Shown piece by piece: positions 11,069-35,800 of a DNA stretch of 64,000 nucleotides (position 1 is the stretch's first letter; each line of letters starts with the position of its first letter). Position numbers and translations under genes: made by a program. The notes under the pieces were generated by a model that saw only the letters and a list, made by a program, of their open reading frames with translations, was not told the DNA's origin and did no database searches. This DNA comes from Amoebidium appalachense (lineage: Eukaryota > Ichthyosporea): NCBI GenBank assembly GCA_963693365.1, contig CAVNZM010000001.1:5270001-5334000 (forward strand). The letters are read 5' to 3'.

Positions 11069-12138
11069 ATTTCGAGTTTACAAGCCACCCATTCAGAAAA
11101 ACTGTGGAAGGCCGCTAGTGTTTTTGTGACTTTACACGTGTACATGTACAAAGGTGGAGGGCATGACTGTGCAATAGTTGATGATGGTGCTTGCTTTTTT
11201 TTTGGACTGTGTGATGAATTGGCCTGATACTTTCAGGCCGTGTGTCCTGCTAAGGCTACGCGCCAGGGTGAAAAGTTTTGAGTACATGCATGTATTATTT
11301 ACTGAAACACTTGCAAATGAGTCTGTGCAGAACAAGACGTTCGTATTTGAGCATGAGGGAAGCTTTGTTTATCGAAGGGCCAGAGGGGGCGCAGATGCTA
11401 GACGGGTGGCGAACATGGCATGGTAAACATAGCACCCCCACAGCAGTTTTGTTGCACACATTTGGAATTTGTTCATACAATCAGTCAGGAAGTAAAAGAA
11501 ATGACTCTACCTTTCAATTGAACAAGTAGCCACTAGTGTTACTGGCTAGACATATATCCTAAGCTGGATTTTTATAACCTTAACACGTAAGAAATAAATA
11601 CTGTAGCGATATCTAGAGCAAAACCAAACCGAATCGACAATATATGTCGTAGCGGCCGCACAGAGAAGAGGGATGTGCTTTGCTTAGCATGTTGGCCAAA
11701 ATTGACTCCGCAACAGAGCAACCGTAGAATAGAATACCAATCAACAATCAAACTACATTAGAAAAAAGGTTGATTTTAGTATACGAGAGATAACCTTGAG
11801 ATATAACTGAAGAGTAATAACTAAGCTGATGTATTATCAGACCAGTACTAATATTTCAGGATACATTTCGGTATATATTCAATATATTGATCATTTCTAC
11901 CTTTCCCACCCACAAAGACATACCCACGCCACATAGAGTGGGGAACATATTGCAGAGACAGACCAAAATGTGGGAAAGAACATAAATAGCATATCTAACT
12001 CTATATAACAGTGCCATGAGATACACACCCAAAACCCTCAGGAGATCACCCTAACAGTACATAGTTAACGATATTCACTATTCAAAACCCCGTATTTTCC
12101 CTGATTAGTTGATTACTTTCCACCCACCGTACCAATGC
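10886..12138. other. intergenic, no supported gene
   Basis: Unique sequence with a poly(G) tract at about 11034-11066. One 83-codon open frame at 11178-11426 (+) has no recognisable features or splice context. The region 11530-12130 is AT-rich with nothing identified; it would hold the 3' untranslated region and terminator of the minus-strand PWE gene. Confidence 0.5.
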
Positions 12139-19145
<7,007 letters not shown>

Positions 19146-22100
19146 CTATCAGAACAGAGTAAATATCTCCAAGCCCTACAAGGGTTTGGATATGGGCGTA
19201 GGAGTATGCCGTCACCAAGCAGTAAGGAGAAACGAACATAGAAGAAATAGAGATCGGCCAAAAAAACTACTGAAAAAGTACGTCCCACCCCGATACCAGT
19301 GTGAAGACAAGCTGTGCTTCTGTGTGCGAAGGAGTGCGAAGGGCTTGAGTTTATATGTCGGAATCTCACCAGCATTCCTGGGGATAACATTGGTCCCCCT
19401 AGGCCATAGAACAAAAGCCATAAACCTACAACTGACCAGTGTTGTATTTTGATTTGCATTTACACATCCGTATACTTAGCATTTTGGAAATTTATACAAG
19501 TAATCTACTTTTATTTTATTTTAAGTGTTAATTGTTTGCAAAGTTTGCGATAAGCGTTATATTCTGATGAGCCTACCTACCCGGGCCCGTTCCTATTCGA
19601 ATTTTCAAGTTGAACAGGCAGTGATGCCATGATCGCGAATTTTAAAAAACGAAAACACCGTAACAAGCTCTGTATGGCTCGTATGTGTAAGAATATGAAG
19701 ACAGCAAATGGTGAAAATAAGAATTCATTAATTATTTTATTAGCAAATAAATTTATATTTAGCGTCATCTCAATTAGTAAAACTTTAAATTAAATTTCAG
19801 ACTTTCAAAGTTCGAGCCCGAGTTTGCTGTTCATTTATTCCACAACTCGGGGGTTTGTGTTTTCAACTATGATTGGTTCAGCTTAGACGCGTGGTGCACA
19901 GGAATGTGACTCATGCTTGCAAGTTGACGTTGAACATGATGTCGGCTGTCAGGCCGGGGTCATGATCCGAAAGGAAATCTGCAAGCGAATTCAGCTATAG
20001 GAGGTATTCATAATTTTTGATACATGCAACATGAAATTTTGCTTCAGTTCAAAAAGTTTGGCTAAATAAATAAGCATTAAGTGTTTGCCTCCAAGCGAGT
20101 TTTTTAGACTTTGAAGAGCATGCCTGCTCCGGATTGAGAACGTCACAGTCTAACTCTAACGGTAATAACTAAGCGTGACAGTGTACAAATCAAAAGTTAA
20201 CGCTTAATTTGGAACATGAGCTACTACCATCATTTCGACGTGTTGCAGCTGGGGTATAATAATATCAATAATTATCATTGATGTATGAAAATTATTTGCA
20301 CCGATTTCCATGATGATAAGCGCATTATATCGGAGAAAATGTTAAATTAAAAAATTACAGGCGGCCTACAGCATAGAAACCATTCCTCGCTGGCAGTGGA
20401 CTTTGTTATGTATGGCTCCTGGAAGCCAGGACCTCCCTGTGGATGGTACCTCATCATCCAGCTCATGCAATTGGCCATGTGCCCTGTTCTTAGCCTAATG
20501 CGCTCATGTTAGCCCAGGTGGGTGGGAATAGGAATAATTCTGTGACAACAGATCGTGAATGGGGATAGCATATTTATTTAGCAGTCACTTTCAATACTTG
20601 TCGCTTGCTGCTTGTGACACGAATATATTACCTACGTTGTCACAGGCTGGTACCAAAGTACTGTAGCTCTGCATTTTGATTGGAACAACTTGTCGAATTG
20701 GGCCTAACGGCTCCCTACATCGAACTACAGGGGTCTTGACGCCAACCGACGCAACTGCAGTTGGCTGCCAGGGGAATTGGACTTCTCATTCTATAACACT
20801 TCTAAAAGGCAGGCAAAAAGACAAATCGGAAATGTCGTTTACATATTGGGGGGGGATTGTTTCATACGGGATACAATGTGCGAGCTTGCGATGGTTTTGG
20901 AGGCCATATCTATGGACTATGATCCAACTTTTATCACAGCTTCAAGTTAATTATTTTGATTTGATATCCTGTCTTCATGATCATGTCTTCAAATTTCAAA
21001 ACTAAGAATTCAAAATTTCAAGTACTATATATTCCCATGCAATCAATTGTGAATCATTATCGAATCGTATTTTTATTATTATTCATAACCCTTTCAACTT
21101 TGATGAACGCACGCATAAAATCTAAAATTTACTTATAAAAAGTTAAATTAGTTAAAAATAAGAATAACATTTTGTCATCATTATGTGATGGAGTCGAGAG
21201 TTTGAAGCCAGCAGCTGCCCACTGCAGCCAGCGTTACTTACTAACAACCTGCACTCAGCTACATTGCCAGCTATGGAACCCCATTTGAACAGAAGTATGG
21301 GGAGCCGCATCAGCGGCCAATCATGAATCGGCCGGTGCTGAGCCTGTGAGCAGCGAGTCCAGCGACTCCACTGAGGTCAAACAGGGCATACGCATTCACG
21401 TGTGGAAATTCAATAAGCACGCTTACATAGACCAACAAACTAATATTTCATCGTGTATACGTTTCATGTCTTCTTTCATTTTCGTAGGAATTGTGCTGTA
21501 ATGACAGTTCAGTGTTTGCGACAGTTCCCGGGCTAGCGCTCGGAATCATCCCTTGAAATCCGGCGCCAGACTCATTTTTGTGGGTGCATACAATTGGTCA
21601 ACACCCAACACGCGTGCTTTGCAAGAGATGATCCATCCTGATTCAATGTTTACAATGTTTCTAAGGGGTTTTTGCTCTATTGCATGTTTTTAAATATACT
21701 GTATAGATTTTTCCCTTATATAATTAATTGTTAAAGCAATATATATAGCAGAATTAGTAAGAATCAGGAACATTGTGTCTTGACCCCTCAAACTTAGCCA
21801 ACAATGTGAGGACCATATGTACTTTTCTATTGGCTTTTTATCATGTATTGTTGTAGGCGTTGAGTGATGCGCTGATCTGCCCTATCACCATCGTCTGGAG
21901 AGAATCAGTACACAAGTTTGCAAGTTGCTTTCTCCTTCTTTAGAGTTGTCTTTATTCTGTTCAGCTGTTGAGAAGGTGTTGTGTTGGGTTCAACCTTTGC
22001 TTCGTGCTGCGGCCGTTTCTCTAGATGTGTAAGAAAGACATATTTACAGCCAAAGAGCAACCAAAAATCAGTTACTGACTCACAGCAAGAGCCTTTCGTT

Positions 22101-22375
22101 TCTCTATTCGGCATTCATTCATTGCCCACGTGTACATTCACCGAGTACTAGTGTAACGCATCTGTGACAAATACTTCTGAGTAATTCTTCTCAGAAGGAG
22201 TTTTGTGAAGCTTTTGCCGTTGATCAAGATTTCTTTGAGTGATAGGTGCTTGTTGCAACGCGCAGAAGCCAAGCCAAATCCCTCTCTGGCTATTTCGTCG
22301 TGTTGAAGGAGCACACCGGCATCACACAACAAGTGGGCACGTGTACGAGCTAGACGGCTTTGTGCATTCTTTGCG
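19146..22375. other. AT-richer intergenic region, no supported gene
   Basis: Largely free of the simple repeats seen elsewhere. Open frames are short and rich in Leu/Phe/Ile from AT-bias. A possible micro-exon on the minus strand near 19296-19320 (AG then AAGCACAGC, GTATCG after) could belong to the PWE gene but is not secure. The last 250 bases form the promoter and leader of the plus-strand gene at 22376. Confidence 0.5.
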
Positions 22376-23826
22376 ATGGACACGAACATGGAAATTGATG
22401 GGAAGGTCGCTACAAGCGACGCTCAGCTAAACCAAACTCCCGCAACTGTCTCCGCCTCCTCATCCTCAAACATTCGACAAAAGACAAGCTCTTCACACAC
22501 TCGCAAAAACAGCCACAGGTTGAAAAAGACGAAAACTAACGGCCACTTGGCTCAGCAACAACTGAAGAAGTTCCTGCAGGTAAACAGAAATCTCCCAGCA
22601 ATGTTATTAGATAGCGTTGGTGGAGCTCAGTTCCTCGCCTGTGTTTTCTGGAGTGCTCACTGTCATTACGGATGCTGGTACAAACACAATTAGCGGTGTG
22701 TTAGTGTTAGTAATACGTTCTGAGGCCCGAGGCTCGAAGAAGGACTGTCTGAAAGATTGGGTGGTTGTTGCGTTCCGGGAACACAATGACGTGATAGCTG
22801 CTGACGTACAATACAGTATGGAAATGGAAACCTAGTTTGATTCTGCTTGGCACTTGGCACGACACCGACTGTGTGTTTAAACGTTAATTTCGGAGCAGAT
22901 TGGCACGACTAACGGTATGTGTCCTCCACAGAGGTCCCCTGGTTTTGCACAGCTTGAATTCTTCCGACAGTTGTGTGCTGGTAAGTGCCACATCCCGGCC
23001 TAATGGCCTTATTTAGCGAAAATTTCCTGTTGCCACTGTTATTTTTTGCTGGATGCTCTCAGCCCATCCCTACTTTCGGACTACATAGGGTTGTTTGTTT
23101 CAGCAGCTGTATATCTAGGCGTGTGCTTGGCGATGCTAATATTATTATAGTCTTCCCTTGATCTTTCGTCCTTGGACGTTCTCTAACCTGCTACTACAGT
23201 GTCCGGTGGCACACCTGGTGGTCTGAGTGCTGCACCTGCCATTGACATTGACACGCTGTCTGGCGCCAGCCACTTGCCTAGCCAACTGCCCGGTTACCTG
23301 TAAGTGCCCACAACTTAAGCTCATGTGTTTTGGTTTGTTGAAGGCTCCACGGTTGTCTGGTTATAAGTTTAGTTTATTTTGGAAGAGTTCCCTGGTTTAT
23401 GAAGGGCTTATATCTGGCAGTGTGCAAGGTTTTTTAATCTGTATTATATGGAATACGACTATGGTAGCCGCACTTGTCAAGAGCTACCTGTTGGTGGCAA
23501 ACTTCGAGTTGACGTTTAGACTGGTGTTTTAATTATGGAGGCAGGATGCTTGTTGGCCGCCGTGTCCTGGAAAATGCGCACACGAGGGCGCTTACACTCA
23601 GAGTCATACACACTGGCACACATACATTTACACACCAATGACGAATGAAAAATGTCAGTCCTATTAGCAGCCTAAGCCGGCACTGATACACACACGCGTA
23701 TACATATACTTGGTATCTATCATGCACAAGCAGATATACGTATGCACACTCACACATTTGATTTTCTTACTTACGATTTCCTATCCCTCTTACAGGAGGA
23801 AAGCGATGGTGACACATTGTCACTGA
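22376..23826 (+). CDS. small four-exon gene, unknown function
   Basis: Exons 22376-22579, 22899-22980, 23200-23299 and 23796-23826 join in phases 0, 1 and 2. Their donors are GTAAAC, GTAAGT and GTAAGT, and the acceptors are GGAGCAG, CTACTACAG and CTCTTACAG. The start GCGATGG has a good context. The ~138-residue product begins MDTNMEIDGKV. It has a Ser/Thr-rich then basic stretch (HRLKKTKTNGH), a helix (LAQQQLKKFLQ), a conserved-looking core (CPPQRSPGFAQLEFFRQLC), a Gly/Ala segment (SGGTPGGLSAAPAID) and ends with RKAMVTHCH. I do not recognise the family. Intron 1 without splicing would give a shorter 105-residue frame ending at 22693. The chain of strong donors and phase continuity favours the spliced model. 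Confidence is lower for the last exon, whose alternative frame (EESDGDTLSLMA) would need a different phase. Confidence 0.6.
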
Positions 23827-24383
23827 TGGCGTGAACACGCACGATCGGCAACTACATATGTACGAAGACTTGACCATGGCGAATTCGGAAGGAAAACCAC
23901 ACATTACTTCGTTGGAGCAGCCCTCGACGAAACGAGGGTTCAAGGAAATTTGATGCATTTACTGGTATGGATTATGTTGGTAGGTGAGATTGTTATGTTA
24001 TATGGGTGGATGTAGTTCTCGGTGGGTTCTCTGTGGTGGTCTGTGTGCTATGTGCTCTTAATAGAGTCTCGGGTTATGTCTCAACCTGTGACCTATCTTT
24101 AATGATGCAAGACCTCATGCGTATGTGAACTCAGACTCAGACTGATCTCAACTGACAACTGAGACCCGCTCAGGAGTGACGGTCATCCATGTACTCTGGG
24201 ATCAGGGGTCAGCTAGGCTATCCATATATGGTAATCATTACATCCATATCATTGGTTCGTAGGCAGGGATTCTCAACCGTGTGTGCTTCAGTCACACCAC
24301 AGCGGCATGCATTTCAAGTCTTTCAAATTGGACATATGCTATCCGATTGCAACTTGAGCGGATAGATCTGAGTGCAGATAGCA

Positions 24384-24603
24384 TCCGCGAATAAGAACCC
24401 CCCAAAATGTGGCCGGGTGGCGGAATCTTAAAATTGTTTGGAGGGTCGGGGTCAGAATCGTAATGGAGGGGGAGGCATACAGCATGATTTATTCATCCGA
24501 CCGCCAATAAGATCATCCCGAAAACTGGCCGGGGGCAGAATTTTAAAAAAAAATCGATTTTGACGGGGGCGAAATCTTATTAACGGGGGTTCTTATTCGC
24601 GGA
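24384..24603. mobile_element. MITE-like element with perfect 19-bp terminal inverted repeats
   Basis: The left end TCCGCGAATAAGAACCCCC (24384-24402) is the exact reverse complement of the right end at 24585-24603. The inversion extends outward: CAGATA at 24375-24380 pairs with TATCTG at 24607-24612 after a three-base mismatch, so the arms reach about 28 bp. The 220-bp interior has two related copies of a TGGCCGGG(T/G)G-containing segment followed by GAAT/AAAA runs, and no coding capacity. Size, arms and lack of genes fit a non-autonomous DNA transposon. I could not identify a convincing target-site duplication. Confidence 0.7.
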
Positions 24604-25566
24604 CAGTATCTGTATGATACGTTATCCGTCCTCCCGGACCTCCACCCGACTGGTGTTTTTCATTCATATTGCTTTGTGACTCGAGTTGCAGCAGCTTCTG
24701 GGTAATCCGTTTGTCTGCTACTGCTGATGTGCTCTGCTTGTCAATCCCGGGCTTTGATGGTGAATGTTTCACGCAACTGGCATTTCTACATGTTACACGT
24801 TCGTTTCTTCATTTATTTATACTAAAGTGCTTTCACATTTTACATTTTTGAGTAGTAGCTATAGCATGTACTGCTATGCAGCTTCCAGCCCAGTATGTAA
24901 ACATTTATTGTGACATGGCGTGACGGGGATAAGTCGAATGGACTACAGACTAGGCTACTCCCACACATATACGACAACTGGCGGGACCAGTCTTCAGGCT
25001 GTCAGTGACTGCGCCATGACACCGCCGTACCATGAAAAAACAATCCGTTATACTCAGTATATCGATGCTTGCATAATGGTCGTGGATGGAATTCCCGATG
25101 CCTTCTGTGTGCCAGTTGCAATTGGTATGCTTGCAGTTTCTTACATATTCCCGCACCACGGCTGCTCAGTAAGGCACACACGCGTGCACTGTGCGCACCA
25201 CATACGTGCGTACAAACACAAAACACACACGTCGTCTGGCATGGCGTACTGTACAGACTGATGATGGGGTGTGTGCACGGTACTGGCATGACTGCTACTG
25301 TTCTTTGTACGGTTACTGTACTCTTGCATTGGGACATCATCGAATTCATGATCATGTACGTACACGCCTTGGTGTGCTGTAATGTAAGTAGTATTTCTAT
25401 TGGCAACATCTTCCCGGGCCCTAGCTCCCCCCCCCCTCCCCCCTCCCCCCACCCGCCCTCCCCCCTCCGGCTCGATATCCCAGCCTCCCCCCCCGGCCCG
25501 GCCCCCGAAACGAGGCCACCCCCTCCCGGACTTCTCTCCCTCACCTCCGGGGCAAAACGGGGGGCC

Positions 25567-25671
25567 AAAAAAAAAAAAAAAAAAAAAAAAAAGGTTCTTC
25601 GTCGCACTGAAAGCAAACATAAAAACAAACATGGCACAACTACTACTGCAAACAACTTGAAGCAAACACGA

Positions 25672-25709
<38 letters not shown>

Positions 25710-25756
25710 AGAAGAAGAAGAAGAAGAAGAAGAAGAAGAAGAAGAAGAAGAAGAAG
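25567..25756. repeat. poly(A) tracts and (GAA)n triplet repeat
   Basis: A25 at about 25567-25591 and A33 at 25674-25706 flank a short unique piece; the second run passes into about 15 GAA units to 25755. A mirror case, (CTT)n into poly(T), lies at about 1557-1611. Long GAA/TTC can form triplex DNA, but that is general knowledge and not shown here. Confidence 0.9.
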
Positions 25757-27143
25757 CAAGTATTATGACGTCCACGCTCATAGCCCCTCTTCATTCATCT
25801 AATACTGTACCCGGCCCAAAAAATAATCCAATACAAACACACAATTATTATGTTAAAATTAAAATCAGCCCAACCATGCACATCATCAAGTTCAGTATAT
25901 ATAGCTGCTGCGGTGCACATATATGCATGGCCAAGGGATCCATTGCACATTATTGGCCGCTCCCTCCGGCCAATCCGGAAACACAACATGTGCCCCATAT
26001 GCAAGATATGTACATCATAATATAGATGAGAGACATTCCTTATTATTGTTAACTTCTACACGGCCACAGCCGCTAAAGCCACAATGCACCGTGATCGGAT
26101 CCGGACACGTGGCACCGTGGCACCCGAGCTCACCTACCGTCGACGTCAGATCCAATCTTAGATCTGATGCGGCGATGATTGGTCATAACGCTGGGATAGC
26201 TAGATTCACCAATGAAATGATTTGTTTTCTTTATCTATTGCCATCTATCACCAAATTTTGCAACATCTGATTGGTTTACGTAAAAACGTCAGAGCGCAGT
26301 AAAACTTAGCACGGTGTGGAGGACAAAGTGTTAAATTATAGTAGGACCAAATGAAGCCCCAAAACGTTGCCTTATCTTTAATATCAAGTCTCAACCATTA
26401 TACTTTATATTCACAAATATACCTCCTGTATGTCAGAAAAATTATCTACAGGGTTGATCTGCTGTTCAACAAAAGTGTTTTTGTTGCAAATTACTCACAA
26501 TTTACCATCCTCGCGTGTATCGGCACGGATCGGTGCATGAGCGCGAACGTTTATCATATCATCTCTGGATTCCAACGGTCACACTCACACCCATACAGGG
26601 CTTATTCCACTTCTTTTTCTTGGTTGCTGACTTTCTGGTTTGACTCTGAAAGCCAAGTGTGAAACTCTGGCCAAAGTTGTGCCATCTTAGTGAATGAACT
26701 GGAGCTGTCTTAGCATGAAAAAGGCACCCACATCACGGATTAGTTATAGAATATGTGGTTTGCTGTTGTATTCGAAAAAAGCTGGCTATTTTCTGCACTT
26801 AATTCTTTAAATTTGTTCGCCCTCTGCCACTTTTACTCCCTAGAACACAGGCTGCTAGCGCTACGTGTTTAGACTTCAGAATCTATTGCATGCACTAAAG
26901 AAAACATACACTGAGAAGGCTGAATTTTCTACACGCTGTAGACCGTGGTTTCTAGACTGGCAACAGTATTTTTCTGAGGGCCACGCCCACCGTAAGTACG
27001 CCATGATGAGTGAGCCGTGACCAAAACACACGCACACACAGCGACCGTGCTTACAGACTTCTAGCCTTTTACTCATTGTTCGGACCTACCTACAACCACA
27101 ACACAATCACAACACTGTTCAGTTAGACTCAAGACTCAAAACG

Positions 27144-32224
<5,081 letters not shown>

Positions 32225-32708
32225 CCTGCAGTAGCAACCCTGACCCAATTGAAACGAATCCTGGTGTATTTTGTACAGCACTGTATTCCCTTAACGGTAC
32301 ATAGCATTCCCAACTGGTGAAAGCATGTACATGCCATACCGCAACCACCGGTATCGATCTACGTGTGCGGTGCACGCCATGGGCACACACACACACAACA
32401 CACTGAACCGTTCCATAACTGTAGACACACCAAGTTGAATATTCGCACATGTACAGGTCAAGTTGTCCTCTGCCACAAATGGACTTATCCCCCCTTCTGA
32501 ATAGAACGTAGATTACCGGGATAGTCGGTAATGTTATTCCTGTCTAAATATACGCTTGAAATAGTGGTACATGTTGGTTGATGTTTATATATCTAGGGGC
32601 TGTGGATATGTCCGTGTAAATCTGGCAAGCTAACGGTGCTTGCGTGATTTGACTGGTGCACCGATGTAATCTTTTGCCCCTTTCGAGGCCACGTAGTTAA
32701 TATTTTGT

Positions 32709-32783
32709 AGATAATCTGGATACCGAGTTGATATACGTAAATATGGATAATCTGTATGCCGAGTTGGATATACATAAATATGA
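32709..32783. repeat. two-copy ~38-bp tandem duplication
   Basis: The segments GATAATCTGGATACCGAGTT and GATAATCTGTATGCCGAGTT each continue into GATATAC(G/A)TAAATAT with small differences, giving a direct tandem pair in otherwise unique AT-rich spacer. Confidence 0.8.
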
Positions 32784-33093
32784 ATGCTTCTGACAGTTCT
32801 ATGATACTCAGGAGTTTACGAGTGGTGTAAATCAAGGCCTCCGATGTTTACTTATAGGAGGCCTTGGTGTAAATACAGCTGTGTTGAACATGCCAGTGGA
32901 CGTGACAGAAATGGTTGAGATATATGCCCAAATTGCAGGAAAGTATGGGATTCTGTGAAATTTCAGTCGGCATCACCGGGATATTAAAGGATTTGCATAA
33001 AACATCCCCGTACACGTACATACATGGGAAGCAGGGTGGGAGGAGGCTTGCGTGTGTGCGGGCCTATGCATGAGGGGGGGGGGGGGGGGGGTA

Positions 33094-33130
<37 letters not shown>

Positions 33131-33139
33131 AGGGGGGGG

Positions 33140-33649
33140 TGTCACAGGAAATTTTTGCACCGGAAATTTTTGCACTGGAGGTTGATGGATTATACTTGGA
33201 TTGTTGTGTCAATTGGGTTTTCACTGGGTGTTTTTGTGCTCATCGGTAATGTTAGCATTTAAAATATGAATTACACGTTCCTAGTGGTTGTGTTTTTGTT
33301 GAGTTTATATAACATTTTTTGGGTAGCTAAAGAAAGTCAGTTTGTGTCCCCCTACACCCCCCGTTCAGGGCTGAGGAACGCGTACGGGGGGAGGGGGGAG
33401 GGGAGGGGGGGGGGGGGGGGGGGGGGGGGGAGGGGGGGGGAAAGGGAATAATGCATTTGGAAGTTGGAGCCGACTTAGCGAAGATATTCAGCATAGAGCT
33501 GAAATCCTACGGACAAACACATAAGCACCTAAAGAGGGCATAAAGTATTCAGAAAAACAGAACAGAGACAGAACTCCATTTCGGAAGGTTAGGTAGCCCT
33601 TTTCCATACAGTCTAGGGAGACGATCTAGTGCAAAAATTTCCTGTGACA
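33140..33649. repeat. ~510-bp structure bounded by 21-bp inverted repeats and poly(G)
   Basis: The left arm TGTCACAGGAAATTTTTGCA(C) at 33140-33160 is the exact reverse complement of 33629-33649. Within the left arm the block GGAAATTTTTGCAC is repeated in tandem (33147-33178). Each arm abuts a poly(G) run on its outer side (before 33140 and after 33651). The interior has unique sequence, a poly(G) tract (about 33391-33439) and no gene. It may be a non-autonomous mobile element or a hairpin-forming repeat. No target duplication is evident. Confidence 0.65.
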
Positions 33650-34505
33650 AGGGGGGGGGGGGGGGGGGGGGTCTGGTAGTTGTTTCTGGGGGGCCTGGGG
33701 GTGAGCGGGGAAGTGGGGAGGGGGGGGGGGGAAGGGGATGGTACATACAGACATTGAGCAATTCATGCTCCCGGTTGACTCAGTTATTGCTGCACGGAGA
33801 ACACAATCCCCATGTGTATATATCGACTCATGCACACGCAAATAGCTGCACAGCTACACACACAACCCAGCTTTTCAGCCGTTAAAACACATTGAAAACG
33901 TGCATACGTGCACTCCTCCCCTTTTTTCCGGTCAGCTTTTTTGGTATTATCTCTTCCTTTTTCAAGTGTCTTTTATCAACTCAGGGTCACATTTCTTTGC
34001 TTTTTCAGTATTTATTGTGAGTTATTTCCCAAATCGGCCCAAGCTGTAGTCCGACCGGTGATCTGTGACGGCGGCTGCTCACCGTTACGGTTTCCGGTCT
34101 GCTCTTTTAGCTCCAAGTGTCCAAAAACATAATTTTAAACTAACAAATTAGACGGAGCATAATATTCAAATTCACCTGGCACATGGAACAAAAATTCGGA
34201 AACTATTACACAATATGCTCGGACTAATGTACATGGCAGTGGTATTGAAAGACACCACAAACTAAAGATTGAATTCACAAACCACAAAACAAACACGGAA
34301 TAAGACTATAAACGACTTAACAGAGGGGTTTTTGGATTCGTACGTTAACAATTGCATTACTAGTTACGTTCGGTGAGCCTCATCGATGAGTTAAAGCTGT
34401 TGAGTGGTTGCACGTATGTGTGGTGTATGCGTGACTGTATGACACTGTGTGTGTGCGCGCGCGTGTGTGTGTGTGTGTATGTGTCTGTCTAGCTCTGTGT
34501 ACAAC

Positions 34506-34538
<33 letters not shown>

Positions 34539-34887
34539 CTGTTCATAGCACCTTAGATGTATGCGCTTGTGCACCTGTGTGTGCATGCCGTATCCGAGTG
34601 TTAGAATAAGCCCATGTGTCAGTGTGTACATGTTGGTGTGTGACTCCGCATGCAATAACAGGGTGTTTGTGTGTGCATAGTGTCACCTTGATGTGTGTTC
34701 ATCCTTTGTGCATGATATATGTCTCAAGACATCCGTAAAATATTTTGAAAGTTCCCTAATTGTGTTTGGCAAGCATTTACATCTAGATGGTGTGGTTACA
34801 AGGCTATGATCAGAGGCACCTGGTGTTGGCCTAAGTTACACCCCAAGTTCGAAAGTTAATACGTCCCTGTGCACACTTGAATTACGT

Positions 34888-34923
<36 letters not shown>

Positions 34924-35172
34924 GCTCCGGCCCTCCCCCTCCCGGCCGCCGTCTCCGTCGCCTACCCAGGAGTAATCCCCCTGTCGGGACCAACTCCCCC
35001 GTCCGCTCATATAATTCCTAAATCCTCCTTTCAAGCCCTTCATACACCTGGGATGTGATTGGGCATTTGTAAGCAAAGTGAAAGGGTAGGCACAACTCAT
35101 AGCAGGTAGAGTACTTGTAGCAGCATAAAATGGTTGTGAGGGGTTTGTGGGTGTTTTCTTTCTTTCTTTCTA

Positions 35173-35203
<31 letters not shown>

Positions 35204-35352
35204 GAGTTTCAACGTACCAGAAAAGTTGAAATCTTGTGAAGACACCAAGCAGAAAGATGGAGCCCATGGGGTTTAATTTAACTATACACGAAAACCAAAC
35301 ATAATTTACCGGGTAATCGACATGAGAATTTAAAATCACGTTGGCAATTACC

Positions 35353-35528
35353 TTATACGGTCATCACGTTCAGACTTGGCGGTGTCCCCAGGGTCACGGC
35401 GTCGGCTGGATTCGTCACATCCAGACTTACTTGACCCGTTAAATTTTTAAGCGACACATTTGTGTGGCTCTTGAACATGCGAAGACTGGTGGAACGAGGG
35501 AGCTTCATTTGGCCAAGAATGGTGTCCA
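35353..35528 (-). CDS. possible terminal exon, unknown protein
   Basis: After an acceptor (ACCAACAG) the minus strand is open for 57 residues to TAA. The frame contains DTILGQMKLPRSTSLRMFK, SHTNVSLKNLTGQ, then SLDVTNPADAVTLG. The composition is non-repetitive. A strong internal donor (GTAAGT after NLTGQ) suggests the exon may stop there instead. It lies downstream of the membrane-protein gene's stop and could be an alternative last exon of it (the entry phase is compatible with the donor at 37503/37502) or part of a separate gene. Confidence 0.35.
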
Positions 35529-35577
35529 CTGTTGGTTTTTATGTGTGGGTGTGGATTAGTTTTTTTTTTTTTTTTTT

Positions 35578-35608
<31 letters not shown>

Positions 35609-35612
35609 GGGG

Positions 35613-35800
35613 TGATGTATGCGTTAAGAGGGTTGGAAATATCGAGGAGACAACAGAGAGCATCAACAAAACGTCGCAAAAGCGGGAAGCCCAAAATCAA
35701 ACAATTGAAGCGTGCAGGCAGAAGACACTTGAACAGAGCCCATCATCAAGGGGGTTCCTATGCCTCCACAAAAGAATGGGTTTCGACTCTCTAACCTCTC
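35613..35800 (+). repeat. dispersed repeat relative
   Basis: The first ~70 bases (GATGTATGCGTTAAGAGGGT, then GGAGACAACA and AAAACGTC) match 57745-57815. The later part carries AGAGCCCATCATCAAGGGGG and TTTCGACTCTCTAACCTC, matching the core and tail seen at 57611-57690. It starts directly after a poly(T)-poly(G) tract. Confidence 0.55.

Larger units (their letters stand above)
23827..27143. other. intergenic region with MITE and A/GAA tract
   Basis: Apart from the element at 24384-24603, and A-runs with a GAA repeat at 25567-25756, no gene was recognised. The frames across 25002-26025 are translations of pyrimidine-rich and poly(A)/(GAA)n DNA. The unique sequence 26000-27143 is the likely promoter and leader of the DEP gene, ending in an A/C-rich leader directly before ATG 27144. 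Confidence 0.5.

Noticed and set aside
11178-11426. 82-residue plus-strand frame
   Set aside because: Non-repetitive, but no splice context, conserved motif or good start context could be shown.
21905-22114. 69-residue minus-strand frame
   Set aside because: No recognisable motif, no splice or promoter support, divergent to the gene at 22376; length is within chance expectation.
22580-22693. Read-through of the first donor in the 22376 gene giving a 105-residue protein
   Set aside because: The downstream exons join in phase with strong donors and acceptors, so splicing at 22579 is the better model.
25002-26025. Long frames on both strands around the GAA repeat
   Set aside because: Composed of KKKK/EEEE and PPPP from A, GAA and C runs; no splice-supported exon.
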